Shown one piece after another: positions 12,901 to 24,339 of a stretch of 64,000 bases of DNA. Under the pieces are notes generated by a model. The model made no database searches. It was not told where the DNA came from and worked only from the letters and a program-made list of their open reading frames with translations. Both the position numbers and the translations under genes were made by a program. The stretch spans positions 13,888,434-13,952,433 of the forward strand of contig OX439131.1 of assembly GCA_949318235.1 (NCBI GenBank). Reading direction: 5' to 3'. How positions within the stretch are numbered: position 1 is the first letter of the stretch; each line of letters opens with the position of its first letter. The DNA is from Ecdyonurus torrentis. Its lineage: Eukaryota; Arthropoda; Insecta; Ephemeroptera; Heptageniidae.

Positions 12901-15900
12901 CTTCTGAAAGATGCCCAGCGTTGCAGTACCTTGATGATGTGGACGCAGGGGGTGTGGCTGACGTGGCAGGACTCAGGAAGGGAGACTACCTTCTTGAGGT
13001 AAACGATCAGTCTTTTTTTCTTTTCTCAATATGAACTGATAAATTTCATGAATTTATTTCAAATGTTTTGTTTCCTCTCTCTGTATTATAGATCAATGGT
13101 GAAGATGTTTCCCAAGCCTCTCACGAACATGTGGTTGAGTTGATACGTCGATCGGGTGATTTGGTGGCCATGAGAGTGGTATCTCTAGGAGAGGGAGGCG
13201 CTACCCCTGGTGCCAAGGCAGCTTCCACCCTACCAAGTAGGCAGTGCGCCACATTACCACGCAAGGGAACACCACAAAGTGAGTTGAATTGCATGTTACA
13301 AGGTGGCAGACAAGTAATATAAAATTTCTTGTAATCACAAGTAGAAAAATTAATAATTAAAAAGAAAAGGTGGTGGAAATTAAAAATTAAAATAAAATAA
13401 TTGTATTGTTTTATAAAAGATACTAACATAATACGCTGTACAATCCTCAACTGTATGTCTTTGAATGTGAACTAACTCTGCACCGCACTCTTTTCTATCT
13501 ATAACGCTTTCTCTTACAGACCGTAACCCCGCACCTTTGCCTCCTCGACGAGACCCCAAGACCACCCTGAGTGTCGGCAGAGCCCGTGCTCGTTCTCTGG
13601 TGGCAGAATTAGGTAACTACGATATCCTTACATGCATGTATTAATTAATTACATTGCAGCCCTAATGCTTTCTACGATATATAATTATTGGTTGATTTTA
13701 AACTTTGTTCCCTGCATTTAAAATGATAAAACTATGGTAAGATCGATGTATGAAACTTTAATTATTTTGATTGACCGCTACGTATAGGACACTGGTCTGA
13801 TATGAGACTATGTACAGACGGCGGTCACCAGAATCAACGTGGCGACATTGACGAGATTGATAGTGAAGAACCCTCGTTGTCTGCTAATACAACTAAGAGC
13901 AGCTCAACGGAATCTGTGCAAGCTCGTGGCACTCCACCTCGAACTGCGTCCATCAGGGCTCGTCCTACCTCGTCACGTATCACTGCTGCGGAGTTGGAGG
14001 AACTGTTCGCCAGACAAGGTCCTGCACCCCCTTCTCCTGCAGGCAGTACAACCCCCAGGACACCAAGGGTGTATGCCAGTGTAGCAGAAATGAAGAGAAG
14101 CAGGGGAAAGGTAAAATATTACCCAAATTCAGTATTTTGTAGAAATTACCAACACTGATTTAAATTTAATATCAACATTAATGAAACCTTCATTTTTTTT
14201 TTTTTTTTTTTTAAGTAAGTGTTGATGCAGGCTAATTAATTAGGAAAAATAATTATATTGTATGGCTGATGAAATTGAAAAAATTGTTTATATAATTATT
14301 AGGCCTATAATTATTTGGATATATTGCAAACTAAAGAGTGACCCAAGTTTTTTTTTTTTTTTTTTTTTTTCCCTGCTTAAAGGTTTTAAATTATAACAAA
14401 CAGGAAAGAACATGTACACATTTATAAAAATACACAGTAGATACATTCAACACTAGTAGATTTATATTTCACTCATAAAGCACATTGTATTCCGGCAGCA
14501 TGGTCGACACCGCGGCGGTGTGTTGGACAGTATTCACAAGGCTTTCAGCAGCACGCCAGACCTGGCTCACTTCAGCCCCAGTCACGCAGGGGCGCGCACT
14601 TGGTCTGCACGCAGCGCACGCAGTCAGGAGGACATTTCCTGGTGGACACAACCCACGCAGACCACAGGTAAGCAACACATCACTCACATCACGTCTCTCT
14701 TTGATTCACAAATCATTGCACATTAAAACTATTGTTGTGATATTATAATTTTGAAACTAAATATTATAGAATCAATAACTTGTTTGCATATAGAAAGTCT
14801 GAATTCTATAAATTCTACACAAATACATTATTGAGAGCAAGTGTGCAACAATCGGAAAAAAAGGGGGGGGGGAAGCATCATTTGTTACATTTAATATATT
14901 TAAGTGGTCTATTTGTGTGCATTTTTGTTCATAAGCTTATGCTGTAAATTTAAAATAATGAACAGGCCATACAACTTTTAATTGTTTAATTGAAGCACTT
15001 TTTTTTTTTTTTTTTTTTTTTAATACTTATATAAACAGTGCTTCAGTATGTTCACAAAATTTTATTCTACTATTTCAGGCAAAACCAGAACAAGGAGAGT
15101 CTCTCGCAAAGGTGTTTTCTCTAAAATATATTTATTATATGTACGAACGCTTATGAATGCAAAATTTAAGTTGCTGTATTTATGAAAAAAAGATTTTATT
15201 TTATTGCAAATTGTATACCTAAATTCAATTGTTAATTTTGTGCATTGATTATACTCCTGAATTAGTTTGGCTGAATGTTCCCTGCTTCTAAATGACCAAC
15301 TTGTATGGTTTGTGTATTAACATGTTGTATGTTCACTAGGTCACATTGGCACCACGTCTTTGATGAATGGAACTCGAGAGTACAGCCACGCGTGGCGCAG
15401 CATGGAGCGACTTCACACCGAGCACGAGGCTGTCACTAGGAGCTTGTCACAGAGAACTCGCTCCCTGCCTCGCAATCGCTCCTCAGGACCTCCCCCACCA
15501 CCCACTCACCCTCCACCTCCCCCTCCAGTGGGCCAGGTAGTCAGGGTAGAAGTAGCACCTCGGGGTAAGGGCTCAGGTAGCGATTATGCCAACGTGAGAG
15601 AATTACCACAAGGACAAGCCGCTCAACAAGGTAAGCATATGAATATAAAGTAGCAAAAATATTTGAGATTTTTTTTCAGTGAAATTCATTTCTGAAAGTT
15701 GCTTATTATATCTGTTTTATTTTTGATTTAATTTCAGATGCTAGAAATGGCCGAGGAACTCCAACTAGCCCTGAACCTGTTATGTCAAGTTTCCGACCTG
15801 GTCCAGCCAAACTGTATGCATGTCCCGAGGAGGTAAAACCAGTGGCGTACCGTGGAGGCAAAGGAACTTTGACCCGACGTGAAGGCAGAGAGGGCAAGGG

Positions 15901-18900
15901 TAGATCTCACAGTCTACCTCCCAGTGGAGCAAGGCCACAGGTTAGTACTGAACTCTGCATGATTTACATGTCATGATGGCTGTTCAAATTGCACGTATAT
16001 AGAAGTGGTGGGATTTATTACTTGAGCAAAAGTAATGAATCTGCTACGCCATTTGCAGGTTCGCAAACACAGCAAAGGCGATGGTGGCACGACACCAGGG
16101 GCTTCTTCCCCTGGTTACTCGTCGTTCAAGCCCCCTGAGTCAACCTCGGCCTCCCCTCAGCCTGGAGGTCCCCCCTCCCCCTCTCCCTCACCTAGCAGTG
16201 AGGCAAACGCACACAGTAATCCCTATGCCCAGCCATTCCAGCATTCGAACAGTGGTACTCCCACTGCAGTGGCTGCACCTCCCATACCCGAGCCTGACTA
16301 CAGCATGAGCGAGGTAAGAGACAAAATTCAATCAATAATATATTGATGGAGCCTCCTCTTAGTTTGCATGACATTCGCACATGTTTTGTCTGTGTACATA
16401 TATATAGATAAGTAGTCGAATACTGATAAGTTTTTATTTTATATTACTGTTTTAAGTAATGACTTTATTTTTCTACAAGTTAACTTTTTTTTATCATTAT
16501 TTTTTCCCCCTTATAACATTAGAGAATTTGGGGTAAAGTGTGACACTTTATTTTGTATATTATACTATGGTAAATATTTATGAAACTGCTTTGAGAACTT
16601 TTGTATTAACAACATGTCTTTTTATGTGCCCAACTAGAATAATTACATGGTTTTAAATTAATTATACCCTTAAGAATTGTTTTGTATATATGTGCTATGT
16701 ATACTCTAATTAGTACACATTATCATGGGGCTGACTCAAAGTCTGCCACATCTTTTAACTTTTGCTTAGTTTTGTGAAGAAAAATAATTCTCTCTCTCCT
16801 TTTTCTCATTTCTATAATTTGTTAGACAAAAATAAATTTCGGAGAACAATATACCACCAGATAGATGATTTATCAAACTATGGTTAATATAGAAACACAA
16901 TTAGGGCCCAAAACTTTATTTATATTCAGAAGCAAATTCTTTTTAGTGACATTTAGGCGCAAACATTTCTTATTTTTAGCTTCATAGGTTACTAAAATTT
17001 AGTTTTCATTATTTTTTCCTAAAATGGCATTAAATTTAGTCAAACATAATTTCTATTGATAATTTCTATTGATAATTTCTATTGACACACTTTACTTTGT
17101 AGCAGACTTTAACTCCCTTATATAAATTATCTTAAATATGTGTTATGAATAAGCTTTTATGTTGTTTGAATTATATTGAAAATATTTATTTTTATTTTTC
17201 TCAAGTATTATTACCATTATAAAGAGATACTGTATGCACTTAATACAAAGTTTTAATTTTTGATGATGTTTAATGTACAGCTTTGGCCAAAGGTCCCAAA
17301 CAATTTGCATAGGCAACCCGCAACCACACTATGTTGTCTTTATGAGAAAACACAGCGGCCGCTGCTGCTCCGTTCGGGAACTTTTGGCCAGAGCTGTACC
17401 ATAAACTTTGTTAAAATAGCGATAGCTTTTGTCAAAGTACTAACGTAAGTACTGAACTAAAATAGTTTTGTGTGTTAATTTATCAGGACGAGAGCGAGGA
17501 TGGAGAAGTAGCAAAGGTGCAAAGACGATCATCATCACGGAAGAACTCCGAGACTCGAGGTTCTGCAACAGGCATTGCTGCTGAGACAAATGGATCTGGA
17601 GGTCCTCTTTCTCCCGTGACTGGTGCAAGATCGTCACCAATGTCACCTAATGGTCCTCTATCTCCCTCAGCCGCTCGTTCTTCTCCGCTCTCTCCTGTGT
17701 TCAAAGACTTGCTAGCTCAGAAGGTTGCTGAGCGACAGACAAGAATAAATGGGGCAGGTACTCCAGCAGAGGAGCAACCACCTTCCAGTCCTTCTCTGGC
17801 TTTACAAGAAAACAAACAAGCTGCAGAGAGCAGCTCCAATGCCACAGAACCCACAACTAATGGCAATGGAAATGGTAATGGCAACGGAGGTAGTCTATCA
17901 CACAGTTTTAGTGTTGAAGAAATACAAAAAGTTAAAACACAACTTAAAAGTTCCAAATCCTATCCAAATGATTTCTCTCAAGAAGATGGTGATAATTCAT
18001 CATCAGGGGTAAGTTCTGATCAAGACACACAGCCAGAGCCTGCTCCTGTAGTGGCAGAGGCACCGTGTCAGTCTCCCCCTAAGTTGCCGAATCAGTCACC
18101 CGCTCAACCCCCGGCACAAGCAAACAAAACAGCGGCACAGTCTACGCGGCCGCCAGTTCAGCCAGGCCGAGCAGTGCAGTCGCCGTCACAACCTCTGGGA
18201 CCAAGATTACCTGGTCAGGGTGCAGCCTCTTCTCAGCCTCTAAGTCAGAGGCTACAAGGTCAAGGGGCTTCCCAACACCAAGCCACTTCCGCTTTCAATA
18301 AGCCAGAGAGTTCTGAGCGAACATGGCAACCAGATGGAAAAGAGGCGAGTCCTAGTGATCAACAACAGCAAAAGCAACAGATGATGCCAGGTGAGATTTC
18401 AAGCCTAAGGCCTTTTATGATAATAAAAAATATAGATCATTTGATTTGAAATTTAATAATTTGTATTTATTTCAGATGTGAGTAAAGTACGCCGTAAGTC
18501 AGAAGAGATAACTCGTCGTTCGGGTACACTGACAAGGCATGCAGTTTCACTTGTTCAGTTGCCACCTCCTCAAGAGACAGATGGTGAGGGTGAAAGCACA
18601 ACCCCAGTGCAGTCACCTGCTGCTCCTACTAACACTTGCACCTTACCACATCGCCCCACCAAGTCAGTCACATTCATGACGCAAGAACGACCACATGAAC
18701 GGCAAGAGAGGCAGCGAGAGATCGAAAGAGAACAGCGCGCTCATGAGAGAGCAATGGAAAGAGAACGACATGAAAGAGAACGTGAACGTCAGCATGAGAG
18801 GGAACTTCGAGAGAGACAGATGGAAAGAGAGCGCATGCATGCAGAGAAGGTAAAAATAAAATAATTTAGTGGAATGATATATTTGAAATTTCTGAAAAAA

Positions 18901-19947
18901 ATAGCAAGGCAAGACAATAAAAAAGGAATATAGATTGATGTAAAAAGCTTTTGATGTAACGTACAAACTATGTTTTATTCTTAAAATTAGGTATACTCCA
19001 ATACATAATTGTAAATAACTCATGCAAATCAAATTTAAGAAAAATATTAAATTAATTTGTAAATATTACAGATGCAGCAGCAGCAAGGTCCTATCCAGGC
19101 CACTAAATTGATAATGCCAAACCACAGACAACCCATCCCCTCTGCTCACTTACGTCAGTCTGTGCCAAGTCAGAGGAGCCGCAGTACTGACGTCGACACT
19201 GGACGTCCAGTGGAGGTGGAAAGAAGCATTGAGGAAAGCTTGCAGCTGATCCAAAGGCATGTGGAACAACTGAGTCTCGTAGTGCCTCCTCCTCCTGAGT
19301 TTGATGGAGCTAGGATGGCTGCAGCAGCTGCAGCAGCAGCTCATGCACATCACTATCACCATCACCACCCCCACATGCCTGGTGCAATACACCCAATGCA
19401 CGCGTCATACCCTGGGCCTCCACAACTTCCACCTAACTTGCAGCCAACATTACCACAAACAAGGGCAGGTCATCCTCCTCACCCTGGTGCCTTCCCTGTG
19501 GGACATCCATGTCATCCTGAGTACCAACAACGAGCAGTGACTCCTCAACCAGGAGCAACTACACCTGTTCCTGGACCTGCACCTGGTGCTGCTCCGGGAG
19601 CTGCTAGAGCTGCTCCACACCATAGTCATCTTTACCACTTGCATCCTCCACCTGATGAGCCTGTTTTAGTGGCTCCACCCCCAGAATTCAGTGATACTGG
19701 GGAACCTCACAAGATGACGATAAGAGTTGGTGCTACCAGCCCAAGTACAGCAACGTTACAACGCTTGACCCCAGCACAGCAGGCAGAACTGATACGTCAA
19801 CGACAGCTGGAGGAACTAGCAAGACAGAGGCATATTGAGGAAATCAATAGACAAAGAGCAGAAGTTATTAGACAACAACAACAGCAACAACAACAGAAAA
19901 CTGTGAGGATAGTTGGCACACTTCCAAAGAAAGCACCATCAAAATAA
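7270..19947 (+). CDS. Shank: SH3 and multiple ankyrin repeat domains protein (Shank/ProSAP), 3' 19 exons
   Basis: Postsynaptic-density scaffold linking receptor complexes to Homer and the actin cytoskeleton. Exons read from GT/AG sites and frame: 7270-7450, 8488-8807, 9074-9268, 9465-9531, 11358-11762, 12143-12343, 12456-12639, 12797-12998, 13092-13278, 13520-13612, 13788-14110, 14499-14667, 15079-15111, 15340-15630, 15738-15940, 16059-16313, 17487-18390, 18476-18849, 19072-19947. They sum to 5,463 nt, exactly 1,820 codons plus stop, with every junction in phase. Domain order is ankyrin repeats (about 1-254), SH3 (about 430-490), PDZ (about 520-612), then a long Pro/Ser-rich tail with two PPxxF Homer-type ligands. 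The first exon enters at LKYKRRVYKM, the end of the SPN/FERM-like domain in known Shanks, so the 5' part is missing. No SAM domain follows. Several introns contain long homopolymers, including A45 at 9859-9903. Confidence 0.93.
9859..10100. repeat. Long homopolymer tracts in a Shank intron (A45, then T-rich)
   Basis: A run of 45 A at 9859-9903 is followed by a T-rich stretch at about 9979-10099 broken only by single G, C or A bases. Both lie in the 1.8-kb intron between exons 9465-9531 and 11358-11762. A further T run lies at 11191-11219. They can pair as poly-A/poly-T arms. No gene is seen in this intron. Confidence 0.8.
11358..12639 (+). CDS. Shank: Shank post-ankyrin linker and SH3 domain exons
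   Basis: Exon 11358-11762 begins at the conserved VPFREPPRYNPKRRP and becomes Ser/His/Pro-rich, including six consecutive His. Exon 12143-12343 carries a Gly/Ser linker and the first half of SH3 (TAVCVENYSSN, HVTLTQGDIVE). Exon 12456-12639 carries the second half (VTGATDCGMLEGTCRGRTGI, FPAHCVQEV). This matches the Shank-type SH3, whose RT-loop and hydrophobic ligand surface are weakly conserved compared with classical SH3 folds. The exon 11358 donor is read at 11763 and exon 12143 resumes in frame (phase 1). Confidence 0.9.
12797..13278 (+). CDS. Shank: Shank PDZ domain exons
   Basis: Exons 12797-12998 and 13092-13278 encode a class I PDZ. PRTVVLHRSRKGFGFVLRGA gives strand A and the carboxylate-binding loop (GFGF). 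ALQYLDDVDAGGVADVAGLR and KGDYLLE precede the intron; INGEDVSQASHEHVVELIRR closes the domain after it. The His in SHEHVVELI is at helix-B position 1, the determinant for S/T-x-phi C-terminal ligands. In vertebrates this domain binds GKAP/SAPAP family C-termini; by homology the same is expected here. The exon boundary interrupts the domain just before ING. Confidence 0.94.
13520..18849 (+). CDS. Shank: Shank proline/serine-rich linker exons
   Basis: Nine exons: 13520-13612, 13788-14110, 14499-14667, 15079-15111, 15340-15630, 15738-15940, 16059-16313, 17487-18390 and 18476-18849. They are low-complexity and disordered. Conserved islands are LPPRRDPKTTLSVGRARARS, AAELEELFARQGP with VYASVAEMKRSRGK, and PEPDYSMSE joined to DESEDGEVAKVQRRSSSRKN. 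Pro-rich SH3/EVH1-type ligands occur (GPPPPPTHPPPPPPVGQ in 15340-15630). The exon at 15079-15111 is only 33 nt and in phase, so it could be an alternatively used microexon. The last exon here ends in an alternating Arg/Glu charged helix (ERERERQHERELRERQME). The 16314-17486 intron carries a mariner-type MITE. Confidence 0.85.
17278..17396. mobile_element. Tc1/mariner-type MITE, copy 1, in a Shank intron
   Basis: A 119-bp element flanked by TA on both sides. Its left terminus starts CAGCTTTGGCCAAAGGTCCC and its right terminus, reverse-complemented, starts CAGCTCTGGCCAAAAGTTCC. CAG...TGGCCAAAAGT termini with TA target duplications are characteristic of Tc1/mariner elements. The interior is GC-richer (CACAGCGGCCGCTGCTGC) and has no coding capacity. 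A second copy is at 44599-44718. It ends 90 bp before the acceptor of exon 17487. Confidence 0.85.
19072..19947 (+). CDS. Shank: Shank C-terminal exon with two Homer-type PPxxF ligands
   Basis: The last exon (291 codons) opens with a Gln run after the acceptor ATTACAG and ends with TAA at 19945-19947. LSLVVPPPPEFDGA and VLVAPPPEFSDTGE each fit the Homer EVH1 consensus PPxxF, present in known Shanks as a single site. Between them lie poly-Ala, a long His-rich stretch and Pro/Gly-rich sequence. After the second site comes a Gln/Arg-rich coiled-coil-like segment (QQAELIRQRQLEELARQRHI), then the end KTVRIVGTLPKKAPSK. No SAM domain is encoded in this exon, and none was recognised downstream on the plus strand. 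Either the SAM is on an alternative exon I missed or this isoform lacks it. Confidence 0.9.
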   Translation: MQQQQGPIQATKLIMPNHRQPIPSAHLRQSVPSQRSRSTDVDTGRPVEVERSIEESLQLIQRHVEQLSLVVPPPPEFDGARMAAAAAAAAHAHHYHHHHPHMPGAIHPMHASYPGPPQLPPNLQPTLPQTRAGHPPHPGAFPVGHPCHPEYQQRAVTPQPGATTPVPGPAPGAAPGAARAAPHHSHLYHLHPPPDEPVLVAPPPEFSDTGEPHKMTIRVGATSPSTATLQRLTPAQQAELIRQRQLEELARQRHIEEINRQRAEVIRQQQQQQQQKTVRIVGTLPKKAPSK

Positions 19948-20692
19948 ATACGTTGCAAATTTCATGTTGAATTATAATAATCATAATATTATGAGGCTTA
20001 TTCATGGACAATATATATAAATTGACAATGAATGATTTTTTAGAGAACTGATTTGTGAATGAATTTAACTGTTGTTGTTTTGTTTTTTTAAGTGATTGTA
20101 GTAATTTTTGTAGGGCAAAAAAGAAAAAAAAATATATATTGTATTATAGAATGGAAATGAAGTGCATGATCTCAAGAAAGGAATTACATTAAGGTTTTGC
20201 TATTTATACTACTTGCTTTATCAGGTGCCAACTTCTTGCCATTTGCAGCATAAACAACAGATCATAAGGCCTCTCTATAAATCTTTTGATTTGACATTAG
20301 CTGTTAGCAGTTAATTAGAATGAAAAGAAAACTCCTTGCAACGCCGTCCCTTGTTACTGCAGGGGATTTTTTTTATATATACAGTGTATAATAATAATAA
20401 AAAAAAATAAAAAAAACATATGTGAGCTATACACATAGGCCTATAACTCATTAAAATAATATATTTGTATCTCCTCAATTAACTAATACAATAGTACAAG
20501 AACATTAATTACGTCAAATGTTTTGGCACAAATTTGGTTGATTAAAAAAACAAAAATCATAATTTAAATGAAAAAATATAAATTTGAATGAATAGGATAG
20601 GATAAATCAGCAACAGCCTTAGCATAGTAAAAACTTTGCTAGCACGGATAAAAAAAAAAAAAAAAAAAAAAAAAAAAGAAGAAGAAGAAGAA

Positions 20693-20887
20693 GGCTTTCA
20701 GCACTAAACTCTAAATGGAGAGTGATGTGCCTACCTCTGTCCTTACAGACTCAGAGAAAAACTATGAATCAACTATGATTATTAATGATGACATCATTGA
20801 TCATTCATTGTTTCTATCTTAAAATGTCAGTCTGTAAGGAGTGACGAAGGCATGGAGTTTTATCTTGGAGTTTAGTGCCGAAAGCTA
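20693..20887. mobile_element. Inverted-repeat MITE-like element, about 195 bp
   Basis: The left end GGCTTTCAGCACTAAACTC pairs with GAGTTTAGTGCCGAAAGC at the right end. A second matched pair lies inside (CCTTACAGACT with AGTCTGTAAGG). It is preceded by a poly-A and (GAA)n tract (20650-20692). No coding capacity. Superfamily unassigned. Confidence 0.6.
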
Positions 20888-22878
20888 TCAATATATTATG
20901 TTAGTTCATATCTCTGTGCTAGCAAAATGTTCATCAAACTAATTTGACTCTCTCCACTACTGTAAGGCTCTTGCTGCTTTACTTCTATTATTTTCTGCCA
21001 AAATTTATCATAATAACCGCAATGGTTTATTTTTCTTAATATCTCTTAAAGTAATGAAGAAGAAGAAGAAAAAAAACGTGTTATTACCACAGATAAACTT
21101 TTGGTCTTTATTTTTTGTGTGTAATTTTGACACCTCTATTATGATCTCAAATGTCAAAATTACAATGAAAATTGTAATAACTACACGAATATATTATAAA
21201 GCACACATTATGACGTAATATGTTCAGTATTTCCCCACTCCTTTGGCGTGCACTTGCCTTTGAGAGCAAAAAAATAAAATGAAATATTAATAATAATAAC
21301 AACATGATTATCATTCCTCAATGTAAATATATGCCCCACAACGAACTAAAAAAATTAATAATGAAAAAAAAAAAACTTTTACTGTCTCAACTTTGTTGCA
21401 TTAATTATTCTTAGCAAAAATAAAAATAAAATAAAAATCCTACATAAAATTAAAGACTCTTTGTACAGATAAATAAAAAATAATAATAATATTTAAATGT
21501 GTATAAATGTTTATAAGTCCCATATAAATTGTAATATGTATTAACTATTATTTTTTAAAAAGCAAGTTCAAATTTTCTTTTTAAGTTATAACAATAAAAG
21601 AAAAAAAAGCACTTTTTTATTATATATTATATTATCCTTCTTTTTTTTTATATATAAAATTTTGAGCTTGCTATAAAAGTAATTTCTTCCCTTGTTGTTC
21701 CAGTATGAAGGATTAATGTGATTTCTGATGGTATTTTGTAATTTAATAAATATGAAAAAAAAAAAAAAAAAAAAAACATTTTGCCATACTAGCAAGTGCT
21801 ACATTAATAATTTTTACATCAATTTGTAAACAGGGCAAACATTAATCTTCCAATAACTATATTATGTTTTGTTTTGAAAACTTGGATTTTGAAAAAAGTA
21901 AAAAATTAGAACTACTCTATACATCAGTTTTGGTGCTATTTTATATAATACCTCAACTCATCAAAGAGGCTGCATTTTTGCCTTAAACTAATAAATTTTT
22001 TTGATACTTAATATAGTAATTAACAAAATAATTTATTTTTTTTGTCTCTTAAATAGATAATTTGATTGTTTATTAACATATTGCACTGTCTTGCCATAAG
22101 TAATGGCCTTATCAGTGTCAATTTATTGAAAAGAAAATTATATAAATACAATATTCTTTGCTCTAAAATCTAATTGATGTAAAATTTATAATAATTGTGA
22201 AATTTTATACATAAATGTATGAAAAAAAAAATAATAAAAAAATTATATATATAATAATTGTATTTATAAATGCTAATTGAACAAGCAATTTTAGATCCTA
22301 TATCATAAAAAAATATATACTTATATGCCATCATTTTTAACTTTAGTGTGTAACATAAAAAAATGTTATAATATTATAATTAAAGAAAAAAAGTGAATAA
22401 GAAAAATGTGGAGCTAAAAAAAATAGCTAAACAATGCTCATTTATTATTTAATTGCCAAATTAGGCTCAATAGAATTATTAAAAAAAATTATATATATAT
22501 ATTGGATTGGTAATAAAATTTTAAAAAAAGTGCTATATTGGATAATTAGGTTGCTTCAGTTATTTCATCCTTCCATTACATATGCGATTGAGGAGCCAGC
22601 CTAAATTATTGCTATAGCCTAATTTATTATTATCTATCTGTCACAATATAATTATATTAATGTTTTTCATGGCCAAAATAATGACGCACTTTATGCGCAT
22701 GATAATATGATAATGTAAGTGTTTTATATCTTACGTAATGGACAATGACATATTGTATTTTAATATTAAACACACACACACACAAAAAATTGCCTAATGT
22801 TCAAAAAATATATATAATGAAATACCCTAATATTTTTGTTTCATTAGTGTTATTGCCATTTTACTTCCTTAATACTAG

Positions 22879-23195
22879 AATGATAATGGAAATTAAAATA
22901 ATTGATAGAAAAACACAGATTAGGAAAAATTGGGGATGGGAGATAGTATGCGCTTGCATTGACATGGATGTTATGGTGGAGAAAATATTCTAACCCAGAC
23001 CGAAAGGAAATTTAAAAGCGTATGTAAGTGGATCATATTGCTCTGTTTGCTTTCTACAGAGCAATGTGAATTATGAATCAGTTAGAATATATTCTCTGCC
23101 ACGGCGTCCTGTTAGTGTAAGCTCATACTATCTCCAATTCCCCAATTTTTCCTATTCTATCTGTACTCTTCTGTCAAATCATTTAATTATCAATT
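22879..23195. mobile_element. Inverted-repeat MITE-like element, about 317 bp
   Basis: Imperfect arms of about 70-95 bp. Left AGGAAAAATTGGGGATGGGA, followed by GATAGTATG, pairs with CATACTATC followed by TCCAATTCCCCAATTTTTCC at the right. The inner GAGAAAATATTCTAAC pairs with GTTAGAATATATTCTC. The short spacer contains its own small hairpin (GCTCTGT...ACAGAGC). No coding capacity. Confidence 0.6.
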
Positions 23196-23646
23196 ATTGC
23201 ATAGACGATTTTTTCCTAATGATAATGGAATCAATTTTTAATTAAAGTAGATGAAACTTTCAATTGCTTTATTTAAAAAAAAGGCTCAATCTATTTGGTA
23301 TTTAGCCTTACTTTTTATTTATTTATTTTTTGGTCGTCTAAATAAATTTAAATAAATGGTACTTTAGTAATTTAATTATTGAAGAGAAAGGAATTCATTA
23401 AGTAATGAACTAATGGATTTCAAAGGGAAAACTTATTTAGAATAAATAAAAAATATTAATTTAGGTACAATGTAATTCATTTTTAATTGATACTTTGAAT
23501 AAGTTATTGACTTTCTTACAGAATTAAATGCAGTCATTATAAGAAAATACAGTAAAAGTAAAAATTATGTAATGATATTGAATTAGATGAATGTGAAAGT
23601 GAAAACAACTTCACATGCCCAGAACACATCAGAGAATTGTTTTTAA

Positions 23647-24157
23647 TTTTATGTTAATTTTAGCATACTATAGGGTTAAACAAAAAAAAAAAAAGTTTTT
23701 TTAAGTTTTGAATTTCTCGTTTCAATCGTTAAATCGTACCACATTACTTTAAAGTAAAAAGCACAGGGCAAAAAGTATTTAAAACTTGAACAATAAGCCC
23801 CAACCCCCAACAAGGTGGAAAATGTGTGCAATGTTGACTTCAAATATGGAGTTGGGCAAGCTAAAAATTTAATTACCACATTGTTCACCTTTATAATATT
23901 GTACCAAAACATAATTTTGGCCCATTTTTTTAAAAAATTCAGCTTTGAATAACTGCGCATTTTGGCTCAACCCTATCTTATTTGAAGGCAACGTTGTGCA
24001 CATTTTTCACAATTTTTCTGTAGGTGGGGTTCATTGGCATCAATAATTTTTTTTTAATGTGCATTTCACTTTATAATGATGTGAGGCTTATCATACAGGT
24101 TTAAAATTTTGAAGTGAGCAATTGCAATCCCTATACCAAACCAAAATTAACATAAAA
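23647..24157. mobile_element. Non-autonomous transposon with 29-bp TIRs and TTAA flanks
   Basis: The left terminus TTTTATGTTAATTTTAGCAT matches the reverse complement of the right terminus (TTTTATGTTAATTTTGGTTT), and both continue to TATAGGG. Each end abuts TTAA (23643-23646 and 24158-24161), the target-site duplication of piggyBac-type elements. The termini do not start with the usual piggyBac CCC, and TTAA is common in AT-rich DNA, so the assignment is tentative. A minus-strand open frame inside (23676-23960) has no recognisable homology and is probably chance. Confidence 0.55.
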
Positions 24158-24339
24158 TTAATAATACCCTCTGCCAGTGATTGACTATATGACCCTTGCC
24201 AATGACATGTTCCGAGTGCATACGTGAAAATGCCTAATAGGTAATATTAATGAGTATTTGTCAAGGTGTAAAATTATTATTTCTGTATTTATATGGGTTG
24301 AAAAAAACAATCAGACAGTTAAGCATTACTATTTTTTCT

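Larger units (their letters stand above)
19948..24339. other. Shank 3' flank: repeats and hairpin elements, no gene recognised
   Basis: Presumed 3' UTR of Shank followed by AT-rich sequence with A-rich tracts (20650-20677, 21754-21776) and three inverted-repeat elements annotated separately. Possible AATAAA polyadenylation signals occur around 20396 and later, but none is clearly preferred. No ORF here has recognisable similarity or splice partners. Confidence 0.55.

Noticed and set aside
23676..23960. 94-codon frame inside the TTAA-flanked element
   Set aside because: No transposase motif, and it begins in one TIR; most likely chance.
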